Below the pieces are notes generated by a model. It was not told where the DNA came from. It saw only the letters and a list, made by a program, of their open reading frames with translations, and did no database searches. This document shows, piece after piece, positions 8,063 through 14,965 of a stretch of DNA of 51,567 nt. The DNA is from an uncultured bacterium (lineage in GTDB: Bacteria > Cyanobacteriota > Vampirovibrionia > Gastranaerophilales > Gastranaerophilaceae). The stretch covers positions 1 to 51,567 of the forward strand of contig CASDXV010000008.1 of the NCBI GenBank assembly GCA_949285255.1. The letters are read 5' to 3'. The position numbers and the translations under genes are program-made. Positions within the stretch are counted from its first letter, which is position 1; each line of letters begins with the position of its first letter.

Positions 8063-8209
8063 TTTTAAGAAAACGGTTTCGGTATCTGCGCAAAAGCGCG
8101 TGTCGAAGGGACTTCAAGTCCATCAGGATACAATTTAAGAAAACGGTTTCGGTATCTGCGCAAAAGCGCGTGTCGAAGGGACTTCAAGTCCACAAGGGCG
8201 CGATTTTAA
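8063..8209 (+). repeat. Two tandem 70-bp repeats with degenerate tRNA-Trp 3' halves
   Basis: A 59-nt block at 8064-8122 recurs without change at 8134-8192 (period 70). Each copy has a GCGC-AAAA-GCGC hairpin, then TGTCGAAGGGACTTCAAGTCC, which looks like a mutated T-arm (the tRNA has TGTCGAGGGTTCGAGTCC). The second copy ends with AGGGCGCGATTTTAA (8195-8209), identical to the tRNA 3' end and tail at 8054-8068. The first copy ends differently (AGGATAC), which could pair with its own GTATCT to give a small tRNA-like fold. No plausible reading frame or promoter is seen. Confidence 0.85.
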
Positions 8210-8259
8210 TAAGTTTCTTGGCAAAAAAATAGTCCGTATTAAGAAATAAGGCAAATATA

Positions 8260-8493
8260 ATGGCAAATACACCACAAAAAAAACAAACATCAGAAAATAA
8301 CATTTCGTTTAAAGAAAGTTTCATAGCTTACTTTAAAGGAGTTAAGGCTGAGTGGGGAAAAATCTCTTGGCCTCAAAAAAATCAAATCATATTTGAAACA
8401 GGTGTAGTTCTGTTTGTGGTAATTGCTTTTACAATAATTGTATATCTTATGGATATCATATTTAAAGGTATATTGGGGCTTCTGCCGCATTAA
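8260..8493 (+). CDS. secE: Preprotein translocase subunit SecE
   Basis: SecE is the clamp subunit of the SecYEG protein-conducting channel in the inner membrane. The 77-residue, single-spanning form is normal for most bacteria outside the enterics. It has the conserved amphipathic helix with VKAEWGKISWP before one membrane helix (about residues 47-68). The ribosome site is weak (AAGG upstream). It lies between tRNA-Trp and nusG, the conserved location; its partner secY is at 34638 in this window. Confidence 0.95.
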   Translation: MANTPQKKQTSENNISFKESFIAYFKGVKAEWGKISWPQKNQIIFETGVVLFVVIAFTIIVYLMDIIFKGILGLLPH

Positions 8494-8523
8494 TAAGTAA
8501 AACTAATCAATGTAAGGTAAATC

Positions 8524-9156
8524 ATGGATAAAAAAGAAGAAAAAAATCTGGAACAAATGGAAGAGCAAACAGAAGCAGTCGACTTTGAAGTTGAAGAAAA
8601 GAAAGATGCTTCAGCTAAAGTTGACAAAGCTCCCAAAAAGCGCTGGTACGTTGTTCATACATACTCAGGACATGAAAATAAGGTAAAAGTTAACCTTGAA
8701 AAACGTATTGAGTATATGAATATGTCGGAAAAAATCTTCCGTGTAGAAGTACCTCAAAAGACTATTACACAAGTAAAGGGCGGCAAAAAGACCGAAAAAG
8801 AAGAAAAAATCTTCCCCGGCTATGTTTTAGTTGAAATGATAATGGATGATGACTCTTGGTATGTTGTTCGCCATACGGCAGGCGTTACAAAATTTGTAGG
8901 CTCATCTAAAAAGCCAATTCCTGCCAAAGACTCAGAAATCAAGAAAATCATTCACCGCGGTCAAACTCAAGCTCCTAAAATCGAACTTGATGTTAAAGTC
9001 GGCGACAAAGTCAGAATCGTCTCAGGCCCGTTTGCCGAATTTATCGGAGATATTACAGAAGTTTATCCTGACAAATCAAAACTTCGTGCAAATGTTTCAA
9101 TATTCGGCCGTGAAACACCTGTTGAACTTGAATACAAACAAATTCAAAAAGTATAA
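8524..9156 (+). CDS. nusG: Transcription termination/antitermination factor NusG
   Basis: NusG binds RNA polymerase, raises processivity and links it to Rho or ribosomes. At 210 residues it is longer than usual (about 180) because of a charged Glu/Lys-rich N-terminal extension of about 38 residues. The NGN domain then starts at [16 protein letters not shown] and includes FPGYVLVEM and [12 protein letters not shown]. The C-terminal KOW domain reads [18 protein letters not shown]. The ATG has AAGG upstream. It is followed by the rplK leader. Confidence 0.97.
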   Translation: MDKKEEKNLEQMEEQTEAVDFEVEEKKDASAKVDKAPKKRWYVVHTYSGHENKVKVNLEKRIEYMNMSEKIFRVEVPQKTITQVKGGKKTEKEEKIFPGYVLVEMIMDDDSWYVVRHTAGVTKFVGSSKKPIPAKDSEIKKIIHRGQTQAPKIELDVKVGDKVRIVSGPFAEFIGDITEVYPDKSKLRANVSIFGRETPVELEYKQIQKV

Positions 9157-9170
9157 TAACAAATGTGGAA

Positions 9171-9213
9171 GAGCAGTATAAAAGCTGTTCGCTATTACCA
9201 CGAAAGGAGAAAA
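9171..9213 (+). promoter_or_regulatory. rplK leader: hairpin plus shared CGCTA-CCACGAAAGGAG box
   Basis: GAGCAG (9171-9176) pairs with CTGTTC (9185-9190). It is followed at 9190-9213 by a 24-nt box ending in the ribosome site. The box recurs before rplA at 9678-9701 with two mismatches. L1 is known to repress this operon by binding the leader in other bacteria, so an L1-responsive site is a reasonable guess. Confidence 0.5.
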
Positions 9214-9215
9214 TA

Positions 9216-9653
9216 ATGGCACCAAAATCAAACAAAAAAGTTACCGGAAAAATTAAACTTCAAATTGAAGCCGGCAAAGCTAATCCTTCACCTCCGGTTG
9301 GTCCTGCATTGGGTCAAAAAGGTGTAAACATCATGGATTTCTGCAAACAGTTTAATGAAAAAACTGCTTCTCAAGCGGGTTTCATTATCCCTGTAGTTAT
9401 CGATGTTTATGAAGACAGAAGCTTCAGCTTTGTTACAAAATCACCACCGGCTGCAGTGTTAATTAAGAAAGCTCTTAATCTTCCTAAGGGTTCTTCTGTA
9501 CCAAACAAAACAAAAGTTGGTCAAATTACACGTGCTCAACTTGAAGAAATAGCAAAAACAAAAATGGAAGACTTAAATGCTACTAGTCTTGAAGCAGCAG
9601 TTAAGATGATTGAAGGTACAGCTCGTGCAATGGGTGTTACTATTGCTGAGTAA
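9216..9653 (+). CDS. rplK: 50S ribosomal protein L11
   Basis: L11 forms part of the GTPase-associated centre on 23S rRNA. The 145-residue product contains the [25 protein letters not shown] and [14 protein letters not shown] motifs and the C-terminal rRNA-binding domain ([12 protein letters not shown]). An upstream in-frame GTG at 9165 would add 17 residues, but AAAGGAG 6 nt before the ATG at 9216, and family alignment, settle the start. Confidence 0.97.
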   Translation: MAPKSNKKVTGKIKLQIEAGKANPSPPVGPALGQKGVNIMDFCKQFNEKTASQAGFIIPVVIDVYEDRSFSFVTKSPPAAVLIKKALNLPKGSSVPNKTKVGQITRAQLEEIAKTKMEDLNATSLEAAVKMIEGTARAMGVTIAE

Positions 9654-9662
9654 ATGATGGGA

Positions 9663-9701
9663 GGCAGAAAAAACTGCCGCTAAAACCACGAAAGGAGAAA
9701 A
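9663..9701 (+). promoter_or_regulatory. rplA leader: hairpin plus the same box as rplK
   Basis: GGCAG (9663-9667) pairs with CTGCC (9674-9678) around an A6 loop. It is followed by CGCTAAAACCACGAAAGGAG, almost the same as before rplK. Both leaders put a small hairpin at the same place relative to the ribosome site. Confidence 0.5.
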
Positions 9702-9702
9702 A

Positions 9703-10428
9703 ATGGCAAAATTAACTAAGAAAAAACAAAAAATAAAAGAAATGCTTGAAGGTTTCAATCAACCATCAACAGCTAAAGACGCTATTGAAATGCTTCAAAA
9801 AATCTCTAAAGAAGTTTCTAAATTTGATGAAACAGTAGAAGCTCACATGAGATTAGGTATTGATGTTAAACACGCTGACCAACAAATTCGCTCTACCACA
9901 GTACTTCCTGCTGGTCTTGGTAAAGAAGTAAGAGTTTGTGTTATAGCAAAAGCTGATAAAGCTGCTGCTGCAAAAGAAGCAGGAGCAGACGAAGCAGGTG
10001 CTGAAGAAATTATCGAAAAAATTGCAAACGGCTGGTTTGAATTCGATACTTTGATTGCAACACCTGATATGATGGCTCCCTTGGGTAAATTAGGTCGTGT
10101 TTTAGGTCCCAAAGGTTTAATGCCTAACCCTAAAACAGGTACTGTTACACCTGATGTAGCTAAAGCTGTTAAAGATGCTAAAGCGGGTAAAGTAGAGTTT
10201 CGTGCAGACAAACAAGGTATGATTCACGTACCTATCGGTAAAGTTAAATTTTCAACAGAAGATTTGATGAAAAACTTCTCAACTTTAACTGACGCTATCG
10301 TTAAAGCAAAACCGTCTGCAGCAAAAGGTACATACATTAAATCAATGTATCTTACAACTACAATGGGCCCTTCAATTAAACTTGAACCCAAAGATGTTGT
10401 TTCAGAAATAAAAGAACATGTCAGCTAA
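9703..10428 (+). CDS. rplA: 50S ribosomal protein L1
   Basis: L1 forms the mobile stalk near the tRNA exit site and is the usual translational repressor of its own operon. The 241-residue product has the N-terminal rRNA-binding segment, the [23 protein letters not shown] signature near residues 127-150 and the VEFRADK motif. AAAGGAG precedes the ATG. The expected next genes rplJ-rplL-rpoB are absent. Instead a GtrA-like gene overlaps the last 11 bp. Confidence 0.97.
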   Translation: MAKLTKKKQKIKEMLEGFNQPSTAKDAIEMLQKISKEVSKFDETVEAHMRLGIDVKHADQQIRSTTVLPAGLGKEVRVCVIAKADKAAAAKEAGADEAGAEEIIEKIANGWFEFDTLIATPDMMAPLGKLGRVLGPKGLMPNPKTGTVTPDVAKAVKDAKAGKVEFRADKQGMIHVPIGKVKFSTEDLMKNFSTLTDAIVKAKPSAAKGTYIKSMYLTTTMGPSIKLEPKDVVSEIKEHVS

Positions 10429-10912
10429 TTTTATTGAAAAAATCAAAGACAGCACGGCGGGGAGATTTATCCTCTCCGTGCTTTCAAATATTTTTAACTA
10501 TATACACCAAGAGGCGTTTTTTGGAATTTTAAAAAGAGTGGATAGAAAGTTTATGAAATTCCTCTTTGTCGGTGCACTGAACACTGCCTTTGGCTACAGT
10601 GTATATGCACTTTTTGTTACGCTTCATGCCTCCCATAATGTGGCGCTTACAATTCAGTACATCTTAGGTGTATTTTGGAATTTTAAAACAACGGGAACAA
10701 TTGTATTTAAAAACCACGATAACAGCCTAATTTTAAGATTCTTTTTGTCTTACATATTTACCTATTCAATAAACCTCATCTGCTTAAACGCCCTTGTGCA
10801 CATTGGAATAGGCAAGTATCTTTCTCAGGCAATTATGGTTTTGCCGATTGCAATTTTATCGTTTTTAATTTTTAAAACTTTTGTCTTTAAGTCAAAACCT
10901 CAAGGAGAGTAA
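10418..10912 (+). CDS. GtrA-family membrane protein
   Basis: GtrA-like proteins are small four-helix membrane proteins that act in transfer of lipid-linked sugars across the inner membrane for polysaccharide or O-antigen modification. The 164-residue product carries [23 protein letters not shown] at the family's start and ends in the typical basic TFVFKSK after the fourth helix. The frame starts at ATG 10418 inside the end of rplA with little ribosome site. A second possible start is Met46 just before the first helix. The fucosyltransferase gene begins one base after its stop, so the two probably act on the same glycan. Confidence 0.85.
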   Translation: MSANFIEKIKDSTAGRFILSVLSNIFNYIHQEAFFGILKRVDRKFMKFLFVGALNTAFGYSVYALFVTLHASHNVALTIQYILGVFWNFKTTGTIVFKNHDNSLILRFFLSYIFTYSINLICLNALVHIGIGKYLSQAIMVLPIAILSFLIFKTFVFKSKPQGE

Positions 10913-10913
10913 T

Positions 10914-11780
10914 ATGCTAATAATGAGATATAATGGCGGTTTGGGCAATCAGATGTTTCAATATGCCGCAGTTTTAACTCTTGCGGATAAACTGGGTGTC
11001 GATTTTGCTTTTGATATGGACTTTTTTAATAAAAGATACTGCCGTCCTTGGGGGTTAGGGATTTTTAATGTTGAAAATAAAGAAGTCAATGGCTTAAAAT
11101 ATAAAACCCTTTGGGCTTTAAGAAAATATTTAGGAAAAAAGTTTTTTGACTTAAATGTTTACGCTGAAAAAGATTTTAACTTTGAGCAAAGGTTTGAAGA
11201 AATTAAGGACAACACTTATATTTACGGCTTTTTTCAAAGTCACAGGTATATAAATCAAGATTTAGCAAGAAAGCACTTTAGTTTTAAAGTTGAACCGGAT
11301 AAAGAAAATGCTTTAATTTTAGAGGATATAAAAAACTCAGATTCCATATCGCTTCATATAAGAAGGGGCGATTATGTCCAAAAGAAGCGCTATGCAAGTA
11401 TTTATAACCATTTAGATATGAAATATTATAACTTTGCCATGGAAATAATTGCAAACAAGGTGCAAAACCCTGTGGTGTATGTTTTTTCTGATGATATTGA
11501 CTGGGCAAAAGAAAACCTTAGCTTTAAAGATTGCCCTATTTGCCTTAAGAAAAATGCAAGGTTTGAATTTGTTTCACACAACACCGGTGAAAAGTCTTAT
11601 GAAGATTTAAGGCTTATGTCAAATTGCAAGCATAATATAATAGCAAACTCCAGCTTTTCTTGGTGGGGTGCTTATCTTAACAATAACCCTAAAAAAATTG
11701 TTGTTGCACCAAAAAAATGGTTCCAAAAGATTGAAAACAACCCCTCTGACTTGTATCCTGATGATTGGACGGTTATTTAA
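10914..11780 (+). CDS. Glycosyltransferase family 11 (alpha-1,2-fucosyltransferase-like)
   Basis: GT11 enzymes transfer L-fucose from GDP-fucose to galactose, making H-antigen-type caps on O-antigen or capsule. The 288-residue product begins MLIMRYNGGLGNQMFQYA, the family's N-terminal signature. It has the donor-binding SLHIRRGDYV motif near residues 144-153, then VFSDDIDWAKENL and the C-terminal NSSFSWWGAYLN motif. AAGGAG ends 6 nt before the ATG at 10914; the longer frame to 10881 is not preferred. It is coupled to the GtrA gene. Its last 4 bp overlap the convergent gene at 11777 through a shared TTAA double stop. The acceptor is unknown. Confidence 0.9.
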   Translation: MLIMRYNGGLGNQMFQYAAVLTLADKLGVDFAFDMDFFNKRYCRPWGLGIFNVENKEVNGLKYKTLWALRKYLGKKFFDLNVYAEKDFNFEQRFEEIKDNTYIYGFFQSHRYINQDLARKHFSFKVEPDKENALILEDIKNSDSISLHIRRGDYVQKKRYASIYNHLDMKYYNFAMEIIANKVQNPVVYVFSDDIDWAKENLSFKDCPICLKKNARFEFVSHNTGEKSYEDLRLMSNCKHNIIANSSFSWWGAYLNNNPKKIVVAPKKWFQKIENNPSDLYPDDWTVI

Positions 11781-12412
11781 AATCTTACCGATTTAAGGTA
11801 ATTTGTACTTATCTGCTGATTGTATTTTTTGCAATCACGCATTGAAAGTACTACTTTGACTGTTTGTTGTGCGGGTTTGTCTTTTTTTGCCCTGCTTACA
11901 TTAGCACTTGTGTATGCGCCTAACATACCTTCAACTGTTTTAAAGGGGACATTTTTTACATCAGCTTTAAAGTTTACATAAGGTATATTTTTGCCTTTGG
12001 CATAAATTACTCCCCTGCCTGTTATTTCAAGGTTTTCAAGCGTTACAAGAGAATCTTTAAACATTTTTAGCGTATCATCAATTTTTGTATCTATAGCCTT
12101 TGTTGAAAAGTCGTTTGGACTTACAAGTTCTTTATCTTTCATATCAAGAATGGTTATTTTTTGCCCTGTGGGGAGATATTCGGAGTTAAATTTTCTATAC
12201 CCTGCAATATTTAGCGAGCGAGTCAGTCTGTAGTCGCTTGAAACCTGAGAAAAATCGCCAAAATCTTTTGACTGCTCAAGCAGCTCTTCTCTTGGCGGGC
12301 AGGTAAATTCGTTATATTTTGTAACTACAAAATCGCATCCCCCAAAGAAGAAAAAAGCTATTAAAAGTGCGATAAATATTATTTTTCTAATCAGGCTTTT
12401 TAGACAACCCAT
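11777..12412 (-). CDS. Unknown membrane-anchored or lipoprotein-like protein
   Basis: The 211-residue product begins with a basic start and a very hydrophobic segment (residues 10-25, rich in Ile, Leu and Phe) ending FFFFGGC. The Cys could be lipidated, but the lipobox is poor, so a simple membrane anchor is also possible. The rest is a soluble domain with alternating beta strands (ITILDMK, ENLEITGRGVIYAKG, VNFKADVKNVPFKTVEGML), which resembles lipid-binding LmeA/DUF2993-type domains in outline only. GGAG precedes the ATG. It is divergent from mutS across only 51 bp and convergent with the fucosyltransferase gene. Confidence 0.75.
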   Translation of the reverse strand: MGCLKSLIRKIIFIALLIAFFFFGGCDFVVTKYNEFTCPPREELLEQSKDFGDFSQVSSDYRLTRSLNIAGYRKFNSEYLPTGQKITILDMKDKELVSPNDFSTKAIDTKIDDTLKMFKDSLVTLENLEITGRGVIYAKGKNIPYVNFKADVKNVPFKTVEGMLGAYTSANVSRAKKDKPAQQTVKVVLSMRDCKKYNQQISTNYLKSVRF

Positions 12413-12451
12413 ATTTTTGCTCCAACAGTTTAATTTTTTACAATTTTATTT

Positions 12452-12457
12452 TATCAT
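12452..12457 (+). promoter_or_regulatory. -10 box 6 nt before mutS ATG (leaderless start)
   Basis: TATCAT (12452-12457) ends six bases before the ATG at 12464, and no ribosome site is present. Transcription would begin at or next to the start codon. The -35 region is weak (TTTAAT). Confidence 0.4.
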
Positions 12458-12463
12458 ACAAAA

Positions 12464-14791
12464 ATGGATGAGAAAAAAACAACAAGCTTTAAAAACGCAG
12501 ACATTAAAAAAGCCACCGAGGGCATGAGAGCTTATTTGGAGCTTAAAAATAAATACCCTGATGTCATTTTGATGTATAGAATAGGCGATTTTTACGAAAC
12601 TTTTTTTGAAGATGCTCAAATTGTTTCAAAAATTTGCGATATTACTCTTACAAAAAGAAAATACGGCGAGCTTGGAGAAGTCCCTCTGGCAGGCGTTCCA
12701 AGAGGAAGTTTTGATATTTATGTAAAAAAACTTCTTGATAAAAACTTAAAAATCGCTCGTGCAGAGCAGTTTAAGGAGGAAGATGGCAGCTGCACAAGAA
12801 AAGTCATAAGGGTTTATACGCCTGCTACAATTTATGAAAATGAGTTTTTAGATGTTGATAAAAATAACTACCTTGCTGCAATTATAAAAAAGAACGGCAA
12901 GTACGGTTTTTCTTACTGCGATGTGTCAGAGGGCTCATTTTATATAACATCGGGCACAAAAGAAGAGGTATTTTTTGAACTGATGAAAATCTCGCCAAAA
13001 GAGATTCTTTTAAATAGTGAAGATTTGCTTTTTGACTTTAAAGATGCAATTGAGAGCTATAAAAACGCTCTTGTTGATTCTAAATATTTTATTCAAGATG
13101 AAATAGAGGTTCTAAAGGGTGATTTTGAATGCGGGTATATTTGCGCAAATGCGATAGTAAATTATCTTAAATATACTCAAAAAACCTATGCTCCAAGGCT
13201 TGATGACATTAAAAAATACAGTATAAACGATTTTTTAATGCTTGATTTTAATACAAGGCGCTCCCTTGAGCTTACAAGGATGCAATCTGATTTTAAGAAA
13301 AGGGGCTCACTGTTTTGGTTTTTGGATAACACAAAGACTCCTATGGGAAAAAGGCTTTTAAAAAACTGGATGAGCGCCCCTTTAACGGATACGCAAAAAA
13401 TTATAAAAAGACAAAGGGTCATTAAAGAATTTTGTACAAAGCCTTTTTTGTGTAAAATTTTGGATGATTTTTTAGAGGATTTTTGTGACATTTTAAGATA
13501 CAGTGCAAAAATTTCAAACAGGACAATAACCTATAAAGAATTAATTGAAATATCTCAAGTTTTAAGCAGAGTAAATACTCTGGAGCAAGTCCTAAGGGAG
13601 TTAAGCGGATTTGACATAGAAACAAAAGCTGATACATTAAACTTGCTTGTTGATTTTTCAAGCATAATTAACAGAACTTTTGATATTGAAAATAACGGCA
13701 ATATTCCCATAAAAAGCGGAGTAGATGCGCGTCTTGACCTTTTAAGGGATGATTTAGAAACACTTGAGAATAAATTAAAAAATATTGAAGCAAATTTAAA
13801 AGAAAAGTTTCAAAAAGATATTAAGGCTAAGTGCGCTCCAAACCTCGGCTACTTTTTTGAAGCCCCTGCGAGTATTTTAAAAGAGCTTGATGATAGGTAT
13901 TTTATAAAACAAAAACTAACTTCATATGTAAGGTTTATGGACTCTCAATTAGTTGATATTGAGGAGAAAATCTGCTCCATAAAGTATCAAATTGAGGAGT
14001 GCGAAAATAATATTTATGAAAAAATAAAAGACTACTGCTGCGAGCTGACTTCAAAAATAAGAGCTTTTGCAAGGGATGTGGCGTATCTTGATGTTATAAA
14101 TTCAATGCGAAAAATTGTCCTTGAAAATAAATACTGCCCCGTTGAGTTTAATTTGGATGACACATTTGTGATAAAAGAGGGTGTTCACCCTTGTGTTAAT
14201 AAAATTGTTGAAAATTATGTGCCTAATGACATAAAAAATGAGGGGTTATTAGTGTTAACGGGCGCTAATATGTCAGGTAAATCAACATATTTAAAACAAA
14301 ACGGCGTTATTGTAATACTCTCTCAAATGTGCGGTTTTGCCCCTGCGGGTGAGGTAAATATTTACTCTGTAGATAAAATATTTTTCCACGGTTCAATTTT
14401 TGATAATTTCAGAGAAAATGAATCGGGCTTTATGGCAGAGATGAAGAGCATTTCAAGGATTTTAAAAAACTCAACAAAAAGAAGCCTGATTTTGCTTGAT
14501 GAACCGATAAAAGGGACAAACAGCCTTGACGCTTCATCAATTTTAATTGCAATTTGTAATTACATAGCGCAAAAAATAAAAGCCAAAACCATAGTTTCAA
14601 CACATTTGCTTGATGTTGCAAAAAAGGCAAAGAATGCTCAGTATTTAGAAGTTTCTTATATTGACTTAAATACAAGGAAAATTAAAAAAGGCATAAATCT
14701 TGACTCAAACGCTTATGAGGTCGCACTTCTTTCAGGCATAGACAAAAGCATAGTTGATGAGGCAAAAAAATATGCTCTTGGGCAAATATAA
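12464..14791 (+). CDS. mutS: DNA mismatch repair protein MutS, divergent
   Basis: MutS dimers find mismatches and use ATP to switch to a sliding clamp. This 775-residue protein keeps the MutS1 layout. The N-terminal mismatch domain has GDFYETF (the F-x-E reading motif, about residues 41-47) and VPLAGVPRGSFDIYVKKLL. The connector/lever region contains LDFNTRRSLELT and GKRLLKNWMSAPL. The ATPase has Walker A TGANMSGKST near residue 600. It is shorter than E. coli MutS (853). The Walker B segment reads LDEPIKGTNS instead of the usual LDEIGRGTST, and Ala and Asn replace common residues in the P-loop. The helix-turn-helix EVALLSGID is kept. No mutL is in the window. It could be a paralogue rather than the main MutS. 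Confidence 0.88.
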   Translation: MDEKKTTSFKNADIKKATEGMRAYLELKNKYPDVILMYRIGDFYETFFEDAQIVSKICDITLTKRKYGELGEVPLAGVPRGSFDIYVKKLLDKNLKIARAEQFKEEDGSCTRKVIRVYTPATIYENEFLDVDKNNYLAAIIKKNGKYGFSYCDVSEGSFYITSGTKEEVFFELMKISPKEILLNSEDLLFDFKDAIESYKNALVDSKYFIQDEIEVLKGDFECGYICANAIVNYLKYTQKTYAPRLDDIKKYSINDFLMLDFNTRRSLELTRMQSDFKKRGSLFWFLDNTKTPMGKRLLKNWMSAPLTDTQKIIKRQRVIKEFCTKPFLCKILDDFLEDFCDILRYSAKISNRTITYKELIEISQVLSRVNTLEQVLRELSGFDIETKADTLNLLVDFSSIINRTFDIENNGNIPIKSGVDARLDLLRDDLETLENKLKNIEANLKEKFQKDIKAKCAPNLGYFFEAPASILKELDDRYFIKQKLTSYVRFMDSQLVDIEEKICSIKYQIEECENNIYEKIKDYCCELTSKIRAFARDVAYLDVINSMRKIVLENKYCPVEFNLDDTFVIKEGVHPCVNKIVENYVPNDIKNEGLLVLTGANMSGKSTYLKQNGVIVILSQMCGFAPAGEVNIYSVDKIFFHGSIFDNFRENESGFMAEMKSISRILKNSTKRSLILLDEPIKGTNSLDASSILIAICNYIAQKIKAKTIVSTHLLDVAKKAKNAQYLEVSYIDLNTRKIKKGINLDSNAYEVALLSGIDKSIVDEAKKYALGQI

Positions 14792-14802
14792 AAATACTTT
14801 TT

Positions 14803-14831
14803 TTGGCGGATAATAAAACACCCCCTATACT
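14803..14831 (+). promoter_or_regulatory. Promoter before the 39-residue membrane peptide ORF
   Basis: TTGGCG (14803-14808), a 17-nt spacer and TATACT (14826-14831) stand just past mutS. The ATG at 14846 is 14 nt after the -10, leaving a leader of only about 7 nt. Confidence 0.45.
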
Positions 14832-14845
14832 GCCATAATGTATCT

Positions 14846-14965
14846 ATGAATCAGAGAAATTTAATTGCTTACATATGGAATAACATGCACCCTGTAACCC
14901 ACTTTTGGATTATTATAAGCTCCGTCGGGGTTATGTGTCTTGGTGCGCTTTTTCATATAGGTTAG
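14846..14965 (+). CDS. Candidate 39-residue single-span membrane peptide
   Basis: ATG at 14846 to TAG at 14963 gives 39 residues with a polar start (MNQRNLIAYIWNN) and one hydrophobic segment (about residues 20-37, FWIIISSVGVMCLGALF), ending HIG. This is a plausible single-pass inner-membrane peptide. Support: a good promoter lies directly upstream, and the frame fills the only gap between mutS and the convergent porin, overlapping the porin stop by 4 bp as other convergent pairs here do. Against: no ribosome site and no known homologue. It is offered as a candidate only. Confidence 0.35.
   Translation: MNQRNLIAYIWNNMHPVTHFWIIISSVGVMCLGALFHIG

Noticed and set aside
7804-8209. CRISPR array
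   Set aside because: The repeats are 97 and 70 bp, with two copies each, no variable spacers and no cas genes.
8054-8209. Integrated element with tRNA attachment sites
   Set aside because: The 15-bp direct repeat of the tRNA 3' end encloses only 126 bp with no integrase, so an island is not supported, though an old excision scar is possible.
8032-8232. Open reading frame of about 66 codons across the tRNA and right-hand repeats
   Set aside because: It begins inside the tRNA-Trp gene, its content is the repeat read as protein, and no ribosome site precedes it.
9843-10211. 122-codon minus-strand frame within rplA
   Set aside because: Antisense shadow of a certain ribosomal protein gene; no start signals.
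10881-10913. Upstream extension of the fucosyltransferase start
   Set aside because: AAGGAG and family alignment both point to the ATG at 10914.
13186-13661. Long minus-strand frames inside mutS
   Set aside because: They are frame shadows of mutS with no ribosome site and improbable composition.
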